In this document: piece after piece, positions 22,743 to 32,320 of the stretch
Layout: each line of letters starts with the position of its first letter
Position numbering within the stretch: the stretch's first letter is position 1
NCBI RefSeq assembly: GCF_026262505.1
Contig: NC_067205.1
Location: forward strand, 20,891,645 to 20,955,644
Length of the DNA stretch: 64,000 nt
From: Trichomonas vaginalis G3
Lineage: Eukaryota; Parabasalia; Trichomonadida; Trichomonadidae
Reading direction: 5' to 3'
Notes under the pieces: model-generated
The model's input: only the letters and a program-made list of their open reading frames with translations
The model's database searches: none
What the model was told of the DNA's origin: nothing
Translations under genes and position numbers: made by a program

Positions 22743-24646
22743 TCAATTTAATAGAATAAATAAATTGATTGGAAGAGATGAATTTAATAGAATAAATAAA
22801 TTGATTGGAAGAGTATTTAAAACTGGTCTTGTTATCAATATTAACGTATTATTTTTGAAAATTGCTTTTCTAACATCTTGAAATTTTGTGATTTCAGACC
22901 AGTTTCTTCCATCACTACTGATATTTACTAAATCACCACATCCAAAAGCAATGAAATACCCATCAATATAAAATAAATTAGTAAATCTATAATTTCGAGT
23001 AAGTTTTGGAGTGAATGAATAAACCAATTCCCAACTTGGTGTTTTCTCTGGATCCTGTGAAAAATCCTGTGATAAATAAATATGTCTGTTATAACTTACA
23101 GGATATGAATAGACCATTCCACCTGAAACGAGAACATAAACATTTGATCCATAACATACAGCTTCAATGTCTCCATCAGCTTGAAAAATTTGTTCAAATT
23201 GACCTTGTGGTATTGAATATGATCTATAAATTTTATCATTTTGTAGGATAAAATACATGTTGTTAATGTAATACCACTTACTTGTATAATCAATTTTCAA
23301 ATCTGATGACATCATACTAAACATATAATAATTTATCCCATCCTCACTAATAAATTTGATTGACTTCATAAATTAGTACCATTTATATTAACGCATCTAA
23401 TAGGATTATTTGGATATTTAAATTTAGCATCTTGATTTAAATTACATTTGAACCATTGGATACAATCGAATGAATAACAAGGGCAAAAATCATCTCCAAC
23501 CGTTATCATTCCCATAAATTTACCGTTATTATATTCAACATATAAAATTCTTGGATTAATGATTGGCTTTCGTGTATCAGGATTCCAAACAGATGGAGTA
23601 AATGATTCATAATTTTTAAAATCATTTGTTTTAAAATAATAAAGCACTCCAGCTGTATAAAATAAATACATGGTCACTCCATCGAAACATATCCAATCAA
23701 AAGAATCTATATCAAAGGTTTTATCTGATGATTTCATAAAATTTAAAAATGGTGGAGTAAAATAGACCTCTGATTGTTTTATTTCTTCATTAACAAATGA
23801 TATATCAGCTTTCTTTGCTAACTCAGTATTAATGAATGAAATAACTTTTTCCTTATCTGCTTTCTTCTCTAATTCATCGTTAACATAAGTTTTATCTGCT
23901 TTAAGGTCTAAACATCCTGAAACCCATTCTGTATCAGCTTTAACTTTAAAAGTCTCCAATGTCCATTCATGATACCATTCAACCTTTTCTTTAATTTCAT
24001 TATCTTTTTCATCAACATAAACCAAATTTGCCTTCTTCTCTAACTCATCGTTAACATAAGTTTTATCTGCTTTAAAGTCTAAACATCCTGAAACCCATTC
24101 TGTATCAGCTTTAACTTTAAAAGTCTCCAATGTCCATTCATGATACCATTCAACCTTTTCTTTAATTTCATTATCTTTTTCATCAACATAAACCAAATTT
24201 GCCTTCTTATTTAATTCAGTATTAACGTATTCCTTATCTGCTTTCTTCATTAACTCACTATCCACATATTCCTTATCCACCTTCTTCATTATGTCATTTA
24301 GGAAACCTTCTATGAATTCCTCATTTAAATTAAATCTTCCAATCTTCAAAACTTTAGGAAATGCATTTAATGCGTAATATCTCTGTTCTTCTGGTGGAAT
24401 TGATGTTATATCATCCGTTATTCCTTTAATTTTTGAATTCATAAATAAAATTTCTTTTATATTTGATATCACTGCACCACCTTTGCAAACGAATTCGAAA
24501 CGGTCATTTTTCAATACTATCTCCAAATCTCCATATTTCAACCTTTGCGTTTGTTCTGCCGTCTTTGAATTATATGCATATATGGCGTATGTAACGGTTT
24601 GAAGGACCTGGGTGCTTTGCGCCTTAAGTTGCTGTTGTTTAATCAT
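22743..24646 (-). pseudogene. phage-like tail-fibre protein, copy A (frameshift, C-terminus deleted)
   Basis: ATG 24646 follows the motif TTTATTTTTAAATCGTAATA. The N-terminal ~120 residues are unique. Then come repeats of KADKEYV..EL.KKA and a longer repeated unit (VEWYHEWTLETFKVKADTEW occurs twice, against once in copy B), as in trimeric bacteriophage tail fibres. These are followed by a beta-propeller-like part with a S.DG.NW (Asp-box/BNR) motif. A one-base change near 23367 breaks the frame. The C-terminal collar domain present in copy B is missing: the gene runs into the 2.6-kb deletion junction and ends in out-of-family residues made from the duplicated coiled-coil gene end. An in-frame insert near 23040-23075 is also specific to this copy. 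Confidence 0.75.
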
Positions 24647-24670
24647 TTATTACGATTTAAAAATAAATAT

Positions 24671-25381
24671 TTAATCCGTTATCTCATCAGCTATTTTCTC
24701 TATTTGAAATTGCCATAATATTTCATTCATAAATTCTAAATCACAATCAAATAGGTCAGTTATTCTAAATTTAATATTTGATAAAATCTTTTGAATGAAG
24801 AATAAATGAATTCCCGGATAATTGAAACGGATATGATAAAGAAAATGTGTTTAAGTTGATGGATAAAATGTTTTGTATTGATGGGTAAGAGTTAGGGTCT
24901 AATGTTTGATGTGAAAATCTCATTGGGGTATTAACTTTATCACATTTGATTAAAATGAAATTGGAACCAGTGTCAGAATACAAAACATCCCCAACATCTT
25001 TTTCAAAATTTAATATCCCCAACAATGAACGAAGGTGAGGAGTACAAAATTTAATTTTCAGCGGAAATTTAATAAGGTTATTTTTTCATTAAGTTCAAAA
25101 AGTTTATCAGGTTTTGATTTAAAATTTTCTTCATACCATACGATATAATGATTCATTTAAATAACTTAAAATCATGTTAATATCCCATTTCGCTATCACA
25201 TTATTTATATACATATCATACGTTTTTTCAAGGTCATCTTTAATAAATGATATATAATCTGAAGGGCTAAAAGAATGGGATTAAATTTACCACTCACAGA
25301 AACGAGAGTAACATTATAAATTCCGCTAACTGTTAAATTTAATTCACAGTTATTATTCGAAATAATATTGATAATTGACAT
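24671..25381 (-). pseudogene. Polinton unknown protein (~236 residues), copy A, frameshifted
   Basis: Orthologue of 49446-50156. The start codon ATG 25381 is intact here (MSIINIISNN..), unlike copy B, but indels near 25265, 25140, 25080 and 24785 break the frame. The readable middle (GILNFEKDVGDVLYSDTGSN..., LPF-type beta strands) is mostly beta-rich and could be a virion component, but there is no motif to prove it. It shares a 20-bp divergent promoter with the gene at 25402. Confidence 0.55.
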
Positions 25382-25401
25382 TTTTTATTACGATTAAAAA
25401 T
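25382..25401. promoter_or_regulatory. 20-bp bidirectional promoter between divergent Polinton genes (copy A)
   Basis: Only TTTTTATTACGATTAAAAAT separates the ATG of the leftward gene (25381) from the ATG of the rightward gene (25402). The sequence is nearly its own reverse complement in style, so each gene sees T-rich DNA followed by TCGTAA or TTACGA. The same 20-bp gap is kept in copy B. Everything needed to start both transcripts must overlap the genes or fit here. Confidence 0.6.
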
Positions 25402-25882
25402 ATGGTAAAGCGTTATTTTCCAGTGATAAATAAAACTAGAATAAGATTACCTCAAGAATTCATAAATTCAACGAATAAGAAATTCATTCATGTTATAAAT
25501 TTTAGTGTTTTCAGAAAATATGAGTCAGTGTCATATTCATCAACAGGTTATATTTCACTTCATTCAAATTTAGTTCAATCAAACCCATATAATGACCATT
25601 TCATAAAGATTTTCAGATGGTATTAAAAATGTAATTGATAGATTAAAATATGAACAGATTGACAATATCGAATTTTTGGAATTTTGGTTTAAATATCCCG
25701 ATGGAAAAAAGATTGAAGTTAAAGATAAAGCTGATACTATAACAAAAACAATTACAATGACCGATCCGGATAGTGGGGAACAAAAAGAAATAAAACAAAC
25801 GATAGAAACTGGTGAAAGGTCAATTATTATTGATTATGATTCAAAGGATTATTATTCGATAATGTTAATGCTTGAATATTAA
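25402..25882 (+). pseudogene. Polinton unknown protein, possible minor capsid, copy A (frameshifts)
   Basis: Begins VKRYFPVINKTRIRLPQEFI. An extra A near 25604 breaks the frame; from 25676 the C-terminal part is open (FWFKYPDGKKIEVKDKADTI ... SIIIDYDSKDYYSIMLMLEY). The full protein is about 159 residues, mostly beta strand, with SLHSNLVQSNPYNDHFIRF near the middle. The size and strand pattern would fit a single-jelly-roll penton, the capsid gene otherwise missing, but I see no signature and this is a guess. Its stop overlaps the convergent gene at 25879 by four bases. Confidence 0.45.
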
Positions 25883-26548
25883 ATAGCCTTAACAAAGAAT
25901 TTTTCAAGGGGATATTTTATATTCATCAACTATTTTATTATAAATATCATTATATGTTAAATGAAGTTCAGTTGTTGTTCCGTTCTTTGATATCTTAATT
26001 GTGCTAATATCCTTTATAGGATTTATTTTTGCAACTGTTCCGCAGCATGAAACCTCATCATCTATGAAAAATTGAATCTTAACGTCTGAATCTTGAACAT
26101 CACAAAGAATGGCGATAATGTGAATTAATGATTCATAAGGAAAAATAATTAAACCAGATTGATCAATTAAATTTATTATTGAATCATAATTATTAATTAT
26201 TATATCACGGTAAATTTTCATTAATTCAGAATTAATGTCTATTTTATATGGGTTCTCGATGTTTGATGAAAGAGGCGGGGGGTATGTTGGATAAGTGGGA
26301 ATTTCAACAGGTTCTTTACCGGGTTCAGATAAAATGATTGGGTCCCCATTCTCATGGTTTTCTTCATTCTCCTCTTCTTCGTAAGTCACGAGTTAATAAA
26401 TTTGGTTGAGTTGCTGACCTTGTTAATTCGGGCTAACATTAACTTTAACATTTTGAATAATTCGTGATTTATCATCATTTACGTTATAACCAACCGTAAT
26501 CTCTGCTTTTGCGTTAGTGTTCTTTTGACTAGTGAAACGTCTTCTCAT
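25879..26548 (-). pseudogene. Polinton unknown protein (~222 residues), copy A, frameshifts
   Basis: Orthologue of 50652-51319. ATG 26548 follows TTTTTTTATTCGAATATAA. A lost G near 26430 breaks the N-terminal part, and the change AAGGGGATA for AAGTGATA near 25907 alters the last ten residues. The middle (161 codons, 25904-26389) is open: an acidic, Pro-rich linker (EPGKEPVEIPTYPTYPPP) then a beta-rich domain with two adjacent Cys (DDEVSCCGTV). Function unknown; its place among the virion genes suggests a structural role. Confidence 0.55.
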
Positions 26549-26580
26549 TTATATTCGAATAAAAAAATATATTTAAACTT

Positions 26581-27480
26581 TTATTTTGCTGGAAGTTTTG
26601 AATCTATTATTCCCTGTATTTGTTCTTGAAGTTGATTTTTAGCTGGTTCATTGTAATTAATAGACCTAATATATTCATTAATTGCATTCTTATAATCATC
26701 TGATTTCTCAAATTTTCTTTTATCTGATTCCTTAACTAAATCATAAGTTAAACCTCGTTGCTGATATAATGGTTTCTTAATTAAATCTTTGAATGCTTGA
26801 GATAAAGCACCTGATGCAATTCTTGCTACTATAATTGGTTGGAATTGCTGTTTAAGTTCATCTTTAACATTTGCGAAAACTGGATCGAATAAAGCAACTT
26901 TAAAGAATTTCTTAGCTGAAATTTCAGGTCTAATATTTGCATATTGACCATCAAACTGGTTAGAATATCGTGGTAATCCATCCGGTCCCTCTTCAATAGC
27001 ATTTAATTCTTCATTGAAATAAGAATATGGATTATAACGGTATGAATTAATTGGACCATTTTCACCTTCTCCAATGTATTGTTTAACAGCTTTTCCATTT
27101 TCATCAAATTGCATAGGATAACGTTCATTATATGCTTTACGTTTAGGATAATCAGTTATAGTTAATTTATAACCATTTATGACTTTAATATTACCTTGAC
27201 CATCAGTAACGAAAACTTCATTTATACCATCAGGTTTTCCATTTGGACCCGTAATGTCTGCTTCGTGTGCTTCCCAATTTGGACCTTGACGTTTGGCATA
27301 TGCTTGAGCTTCTGGTAATGTTAAAACGTTTCTCATTTGTTTAACATCTTTTTGAAGACCAGCAACAATATGAACTAATTCTTTCATTCCATCAGGAACT
27401 TTCATAGTTCTATTATATGCACCCTTTTTGTTTGTTCCTTGTTTTAATGGAACCTGTAGAAGATTTGCTATTTCTGTCAT
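26581..27480 (-). CDS. Polinton conserved 299-residue protein, unknown function (intact in both copies)
   Basis: Open in both copies (the other is at 51352-52251) and differing by only a handful of residues, so it is among the best preserved genes. The N-terminus is basic ([20 protein letters not shown]). A helical part follows, then a conserved-looking loop domain ([29 protein letters not shown]) and an Arg/Lys-rich C-terminal helical half. There is no signal peptide or enzymatic motif. It lies between the packaging ATPase and other late-type genes, so a virion or assembly role is likely, but this is inference. Start motif: TTTTATTTATAATTAAAC before ATG. Confidence 0.7.
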   Translation of the reverse strand: MTEIANLLQVPLKQGTNKKGAYNRTMKVPDGMKELVHIVAGLQKDVKQMRNVLTLPEAQAYAKRQGPNWEAHEADITGPNGKPDGINEVFVTDGQGNIKVINGYKLTITDYPKRKAYNERYPMQFDENGKAVKQYIGEGENGPINSYRYNPYSYFNEELNAIEEGPDGLPRYSNQFDGQYANIRPEISAKKFFKVALFDPVFANVKDELKQQFQPIIVARIASGALSQAFKDLIKKPLYQQRGLTYDLVKESDKRKFEKSDDYKNAINEYIRSINYNEPAKNQLQEQIQGIIDSKLPAK

Positions 27481-27520
27481 GTTTAATTATAAATAAAAAA
27501 TAAAAATTAATTATAAAAAG

Positions 27521-28347
27521 TTAATCAAATTTAACACCTCCTTTATTTAAATCAACTATTATTTTTCCATGTTCACCTAATTGCTGATATTGTGTGTAAA
27601 GTTCATTAATGCTCATTGGTAAATTCACTTGATAAAGCATAACGTTCAACTGTTGACGACTAAACCCACTGAAAATGAAAAGTGTTGATAGATTTGATTT
27701 AATGTTTGTGCTTAATGCTTTGAAATATTGAACAGCCATAAGAATGAACACTGAATGTGTCGACATTGAGTTAATAACTGATTAAAATATGATTTCTCAT
27801 TTGTTATTAGTTTTGATTTCACTGCATCATCTAGAAAAATGAGTGAATGCAAAAATTCTCTATCAAAATTTGAAATAGAAAGTGTTTCAAATAATTCATC
27901 CCGTTGTTTATCAATAATTTTATCCTCTAATCCTTGCTTCTTGATTGTATTATATAATTCTTTATACATTAAAAAGTTTTTTAAATAATCTTCTGCTTCT
28001 TCTTGTGATAAATAAATAATTGGAATTTTGATTAAATGCTTTAAAGATTCAAATGTATCATCTGAAGGTGAACCTGAACGGTTGATATAAATTAACACAT
28101 GTGAATAGGGGGAAGTGTTAGCAATAATGATAATTTGTTTTAATATCGTTAATGTTTTACCTTTATTTTGTTTACCAATTGCTGCAGTGATTGAATTTAA
28201 GTAACATTCAGAATATGGAATTTTCATTAATTTTTCCTTAGATAGAGCATTTCTATTATCACTCAATGCTTCATTAATCATATCATCTATGTATGTATTA
28301 TATACTCCTGCTAATTCTTCATAAGGAGTGTATGAATTTAAATCCAT
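27521..28347 (-). pseudogene. FtsK/HerA (A32-like) genome-packaging ATPase, copy A, one frameshift
   Basis: Expected to power DNA packaging into the capsid. From ATG 28347 it has Walker A GKQNKGKT (~residue 60), Walker B SLIFLDDAV, and a C-terminal region (FSGFSRQQLNVMLYQV) typical of viral packaging ATPases of this size (~275 residues). One missing A near 27730 (CCATAAGAATG here, CCATAAAGAATG in copy B) shifts the frame after QCSF. The last 81 codons are open in the other frame to the normal end at 27521. Copy B is intact at this site but broken elsewhere. Confidence 0.85.
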
Positions 28348-28371
28348 TTAATCAAAAATAAATTTATAATT

Positions 28372-30012
28372 TTAAACATTTCTATTCATCAATATTTCAT
28401 CATATGAACTTCTATACTGTGGTGGTGTACCTGTTGGATGATATTTCAAACCTTCATCCGGTGTCCATGTCCAATATGTAGTCCTAGTAAACCAAACCTG
28501 AGGAGGATTTGTCACCTTTGAACAGTAAGTGTCATTTTCACCCTGAATGATTGGATAAGCTTTCACTTGTACTGTAACTTGTGAGTTGAAAGTTTCTAAT
28601 CCATCAAAGAATATACCCGCTCCATCACGTTGAACTGGAATAGTGCATAAGAATGAAGTTTGGTCTTTCCATGTTCTAGCTAATGGCGTGCCATCATCTG
28701 CATTCAGTGGTCTAGTTAATGAGTCCTCGTATTCTTCTGTGCATTCATTCACTCCATCTAAATCAGAAGCTTGAAGCATACGTGTAAAGAATATGTCACC
28801 CACTGTGGTCATCGCTTGATCGGGGAAGTTTCTGGAATCTATAGTGACCTGAAGACCTCGAAGCATTGGATTTTCTAAAACTGTTCTTTGCATTGCATTC
28901 TTCGGAAATGCTAACACAACATCTGTAACATTATGAAGAGCGTATGAGAAATCTGAGCTAATACCTTCAGGAGTGATGCAACCTCCATTTAGTGAACGAA
29001 CGTCAATATGTTGAGCTGGAATCATGAATGGATCTTCCTTACTGAATAAACGTGGTATTGCTTTAACTGATTCTTCAATTAAACCGTATCCTGGTGTAAT
29101 GCATTTATCCTCTAAAACTTCCATCTTTGTGCATGAAATAATAACGTCATCAACTGTTGCGTCAGCAGATGTAGCGGCTAAGCTTGTAATTAATTTGGCA
29201 GGAAGTCCGATTTGTTGGAATTTGCGATCATATTTATAAACATGATTCATAATCTTTTCATAATTTTCATCAGTTATCTTTTCATAAACGTAATTTTGTA
29301 AATCAGCAACTCTTAACGGGTCAACCTGACAAAATACTAAAGTATCCCTGAAAACATAATATTTAAGAATGATATCACCAAATGATTTAGGATAATCATC
29401 GAACGCCTGAAATGCTAACAAATCATTTACCGGAATAATCATATCAAAAGTGACATCAACTTCTTCATTTGCTTTCTTGAAAACTTCTGAAGGGTCAATA
29501 TATTTACCACATACTGAGTTATCATATTTTTGAACATTATTATATAACGAATGAACAAACTTTTTAACTTTCCTTTCTGATTTTGGTTTATATGTTGCAA
29601 ATGCGAAAGATTCACGGGCGCAATCCATCTGAAGATAACCGGCATCACCTCTTTCGGTTTCTACTTCTAATTGTTTAAAGCTTTGATTTGATGATTTGTA
29701 ACCAACGAATAAACGCATGCATTTAAAAGCGGCATCACATGTGAAAGCTTTATTTGAAACTAGAGTTGCTTTAACTTTGCGTTTAATATATGTGTCACCT
29801 AATTGGTTCACATCATGAGCCGGATTTGTAATTCTTAAATGAGTTTGTTTATCATCAAAATATGGAGCATCAGAGTCATAGCATGAACTTTCAAGTTCTC
29901 TATAATATCTTCTACCGTCATTCTTTGCGAATATTTCATTTATCTTTTCGAATGAATGAAACACATTTCCATTAATCGGTTTAGTGTTTGGCACCAAATA
30001 GTTAGTCGTCAT
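28372..30012 (-). CDS. double-jelly-roll major capsid protein, intact
   Basis: 546 residues. The Polinton major capsid protein forms trimeric hexon-like capsomers (established by fold comparison for the family). Size, gene position next to the packaging ATPase and an almost entirely beta-strand composition agree. Motif-like blocks include SCYDSDAPYFDDKQTHLRIT near the N-terminus and GDIFFTRMLQASDLDG and WTWTPDEGLKYHPTGTPPQY near the C-terminus. There is no break in copy A; copy B lost one C (near 53681). Start ATG 30012 follows TTTTTTATTTATTAATAA. The assignment rests on length, context and partial recall of family sequences; a fold prediction would settle it. Confidence 0.82.
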   Translation of the reverse strand: MTTNYLVPNTKPINGNVFHSFEKINEIFAKNDGRRYYRELESSCYDSDAPYFDDKQTHLRITNPAHDVNQLGDTYIKRKVKATLVSNKAFTCDAAFKCMRLFVGYKSSNQSFKQLEVETERGDAGYLQMDCARESFAFATYKPKSERKVKKFVHSLYNNVQKYDNSVCGKYIDPSEVFKKANEEVDVTFDMIIPVNDLLAFQAFDDYPKSFGDIILKYYVFRDTLVFCQVDPLRVADLQNYVYEKITDENYEKIMNHVYKYDRKFQQIGLPAKLITSLAATSADATVDDVIISCTKMEVLEDKCITPGYGLIEESVKAIPRLFSKEDPFMIPAQHIDVRSLNGGCITPEGISSDFSYALHNVTDVVLAFPKNAMQRTVLENPMLRGLQVTIDSRNFPDQAMTTVGDIFFTRMLQASDLDGVNECTEEYEDSLTRPLNADDGTPLARTWKDQTSFLCTIPVQRDGAGIFFDGLETFNSQVTVQVKAYPIIQGENDTYCSKVTNPPQVWFTRTTYWTWTPDEGLKYHPTGTPPQYRSSYDEILMNRNV

Positions 30013-30081
30013 TTATTAATAAATAAAAAATCAAAATTAAAAGATGAAAATGAATTTTTAATTTTAATGAAATAATCAACT

Positions 30082-30297
30082 ATGGCTGCAGGTATATTTA
30101 AGAAACTGTGGGATAGAGTAAAAAGAGGAGCGAGTAAAGTTTGGGAAACATTGAAGAAGGGGCAAATTGGATATTTAAGAATAAAGAAGCAATTAGTGAC
30201 GTTGCTGAATCAATAACACCAAAAGCTGCCCCAATAAGAGAAGTTTTAAATAAAGGAGAAAAAGTTTATCAAAGACTACAACCGATACTAAGATAAA
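30082..30297 (+). pseudogene. Polinton small amphipathic protein 1, copy A (frameshift)
   Basis: Begins MAAGIFKKLWDRVKRGASKV, an amphipathic helix. A lost A near 30161 (GAAGGGGCAAATT, where copy B has GAAGGGAGCAAATT) breaks the frame after residue ~27. See the intact version at 54852-55067. Confidence 0.6.
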
Positions 30298-30308
30298 AAT
30301 AATTTTAA

Positions 30309-30341
30309 GCCGCTAAGCGGCGAGATGATCCATAGGATCTC
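30309..30341. repeat. double-hairpin insert in spacer, absent from copy B
   Basis: GCCGC-TAA-GCGGC followed by GAGAT-GATCC-ATA-GGATCTC. In copy B the same spacer reads straight from AAAAATAAT into ATTTATTTATTTTTCC, about 37 bp shorter. This is the clearest presence/absence case for the family in a non-coding site. Confidence 0.75.
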
Positions 30342-30356
30342 ATATTTATTTTTCCA

Positions 30357-30592
30357 CTATCTACCTCCTATTTTATTAAGTATTCCTTCAGCATTCCACC
30401 AACTGCGTTACCTGCTTGTGCTCCCATCGCCGGATTACCTGCTTTAGTACCTAATACTCCACCTATGATAGTTCCTGCCGTTTTCGCTACTGGTGCCAAA
30501 AAGTTTGCAACGGGTTTAATAATCTTTTTATAAACCCAACCCGCAGCTTTCTTAATTCCATCCCATAATTTTTTAAAGAATCCTGCCGCCAT
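30357..30592 (-). pseudogene. Polinton small amphipathic protein 2, copy A (frameshift near 3' end)
   Basis: ATG 30592 gives MAAGFFKKLWDGIKKAAGWV..., then an Ala/Gly-rich hydrophobic stretch. A missing A (CAGCATTCC for CAGCAATTCC, near 30393) replaces the last ~14 residues. The in-frame ATG at 30631 is not used here because the MAAG start matches the sister protein at 30082. See 55092-55328. Confidence 0.6.
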
Positions 30593-30659
30593 TTCTGATT
30601 TAATATTAATTAAAAAAATATATTTCATCACTTATATTCTAATTTTTATTTAATGATAA

Positions 30660-31028
30660 ATGAAACCGATTTTAAAAATAAATGAAACAGAGGAGGAAGA
30701 AATAAATGAGAGTGAAAATGTTCAACAAAAAATAAACGTTGTTAAACCAATTACTGAAATAAAAATTTTTTCATCTGTTGAAGAATTTAATGACTATTAT
30801 GCTAATAATAAAAAATTATTTGAAGAATTGACAACGTGTAAATTGAATAAAATGTTTAAAGTTGATGGATTCAAAATTTCAAAAATAAAAGGAGTGGTTA
30901 GTTTGAAATCTATTCCTCAATCAAGAATCACCTCATTAATGAAAATAGATGATTTAACAAAAAGAATAGAAGAGATTGAAGAAAGAATGAATCAAATAAT
31001 TGATTTCATAAATTCAAATAATCATTAG
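30660..31028 (+). CDS. Polinton 122-residue acidic/coiled-coil protein (intact)
   Basis: Intact in both copies (B: 55396-55764) with only two residue differences. The acidic N-terminus (INETEEEEINESENV) is followed by a mixed domain (SSVEEFNDYYANNKKLFEEL..., FKVDGFKISKIKGVV) and a C-terminal coiled coil (LTKRIEEIEERMNQIIDFIN). Function unknown. The strong conservation implies it was functional when the copies last moved. The start lies ~67 bp from the divergent amphipathic gene at 30592, within an AT-rich shared promoter region. Confidence 0.68.
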   Translation: MKPILKINETEEEEINESENVQQKINVVKPITEIKIFSSVEEFNDYYANNKKLFEELTTCKLNKMFKVDGFKISKIKGVVSLKSIPQSRITSLMKIDDLTKRIEEIEERMNQIIDFINSNNH

Positions 31029-31032
31029 TTTC

Positions 31033-31506
31033 TTAAAGTTCTATGTTGAACTCATCAAATTCTTCTTCATCATTACCATTACCTTTAGCGAGTTTATTTA
31101 CTCTTTCAACTTTATCTTTTGATAGTCTTTCGTTTAATTTTTTCTGAAGTTTTTCGTTACCAAGTTCTAAAATTTTACACGGATGATATTTAAACCCGTT
31201 AAATTCTTTTTCCTCAGTTTTAATCATTATTCTACAAAGAACTTTAGTGAGGTGGTTTTGTTGTTTAAACCATTTATCCTTAATATTTGTTATAAATTCA
31301 ATATCCGGAATTAATTCCCAAATTTTTGAATTTTCGATTAATTTACCATCAAATGCAAAAGCAATAGGTTTAATATTAAACTTACCTTTATAAAATAAAC
31401 TTTGTATGTAATCATCAAAATAAACGTCTACTTGTTTAACCTGGGTGAGAATTGGTGAAAGTTTATCCATTAATTGATTCACAGTCACAAATTTGGATTC
31501 ACTCAT
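31033..31506 (-). CDS. Polinton 157-residue protein, copy A only
   Basis: Open from ATG 31506, preceded by TTTTTTTTAATTCGTAAGAA, to TAA 31033, four bases from the end of the convergent gene. Mixed alpha/beta with an aromatic-rich middle (VDVYFDDYIQSLFYKGKFNI, KDKWFKQQNHLTKVLCRIMI) and a very acidic tail (GNDEEEFDEFNIEL). No family recognised. The segment is deleted in copy B, where the terminal repeat begins directly after the neighbouring gene. Confidence 0.65.
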   Translation of the reverse strand: MSESKFVTVNQLMDKLSPILTQVKQVDVYFDDYIQSLFYKGKFNIKPIAFAFDGKLIENSKIWELIPDIEFITNIKDKWFKQQNHLTKVLCRIMIKTEEKEFNGFKYHPCKILELGNEKLQKKLNERLSKDKVERVNKLAKGNGNDEEEFDEFNIEL

Positions 31507-31571
31507 TTCTTACGAATTAAAAAAAATAAATTATTCAAAAATGTAAGACATGAATTTTTAAAGTTTATTTT

Positions 31572-32162
31572 TTATTCATGAAAATAATTATTTCTAATTT
31601 CTTTTACTCTCTCGTATATACTAGATTTAAAGAATTCAGAACATTTCCCATATTCTCCTAAATGTTTTCTTATCCCTAACGTGTGCCAATTATTATATGA
31701 AACTGAATAAACTTTATCTTTATCTTTACACCTTTCATCACTTCCAATATATTTATATCTCAGTTTTGATTTAGCATTTTCATATTCATTAGCGTTTAAT
31801 AATTCACAGTCTTCCTTTTTAAATTGATGTTTAAGATATTCAGGATTTAATACTCTACGTTTATATGCTCCTAACTTAGTTCTAAAGGTTTTTCTACAAA
31901 ATTTAGGAATTCCATCATCTTTAATGTCATCAATGATTTCCATTTCATTATTTTCAATTTCTTCTTCTCGTTTATGAGGTCTTTGATTATGACTCCATTG
32001 ATTCCATGAAATTAAATATTCTTTATCATTATATTTATACCTCATTAGCTTATTTTGGCTTTCATATTCATTTAATAATTCACAATCTTCATTTTTAAAT
32101 TGAAGTTTAACCCATTCAGGATTTAAACAATGTTTAATTAATCGCGGAATATCTGACATCAT
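31572..32162 (-). CDS. terminal-repeat-encoded protein with two tandem repeats (intact)
   Basis: 196 residues containing two diverged copies of one ~60-residue module: LNPEW.K.QFKNEDCELLNEYESQNKLMRYKYNDKEY.ISWNQW and LNPEY.KHQFKKEDCELLN.NEYENAKSKLRYKYI...VYSVSYNNW. The pattern (C-E-L-L-x-E-Y..., K-h-+-Y, then S-h-N-x-W) resembles the small modules that accompany phage and viral homing-type nucleases, but the zinc-binding Cys pairs usual there are absent. Placement inside a transposon's terminal repeats suggests a role at the ends, such as end binding, though this is inference. Intact also in copy B (55963-56553). The start at ATG 32162 follows TTTATAAAAGAAGCTATATA. Confidence 0.68.
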   Translation of the reverse strand: MMSDIPRLIKHCLNPEWVKLQFKNEDCELLNEYESQNKLMRYKYNDKEYLISWNQWSHNQRPHKREEEIENNEMEIIDDIKDDGIPKFCRKTFRTKLGAYKRRVLNPEYLKHQFKKEDCELLNANEYENAKSKLRYKYIGSDERCKDKDKVYSVSYNNWHTLGIRKHLGEYGKCSEFFKSSIYERVKEIRNNYFHE

Positions 32163-32314
32163 CTATATATAGCTTCTTTTATAAAAGATAAAAAAATAAA
32201 TTATTTTAAAATTAATGTTAATTTTTTAATGATTTATAAATAAATATATTTTAATGCATCGTCTATATATAGATGTAACAAAAAAAGTCACTAAACCCGT
32301 CATATCCTACTACT
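31572..32314 (-). repeat. right terminal inverted repeat of Polinton A (~740 bp)
   Basis: Inverted match to 14872-15612. The outermost bases are CCCGTCATATCCTACTACT, followed at once by the TCGATT duplication. It carries the intact terminal-repeat gene. Confidence 0.88.
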
Positions 32315-32320
32315 TCGATT
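32315..32320. repeat. target-site duplication TCGATT, right of Polinton A
   Basis: Exact match to 14866-14871. Confidence 0.93.

Larger units (their letters stand above)
14872..32314 (+). mobile_element. Maverick/Polinton transposon, copy A (17.4 kb)
   Basis: Bounded by terminal inverted repeats starting AGTAGTAGGATATGACGGG and by the perfect duplication TCGATT. It encodes the diagnostic set: protein-primed DNA polymerase B, retroviral-type integrase, packaging ATPase and double-jelly-roll capsid protein. Intact by comparison with copy B are the major capsid gene, the 299-residue gene, and several small genes. Polymerase, integrase, ATPase, tail-fibre and other genes have one to many small indels. 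Relative to copy B it lacks about 2.6 kb (B 45170-47773) but keeps a gene at 31033-31506 that B has lost. I recognise no adenovirus-type protease. Confidence 0.95.
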
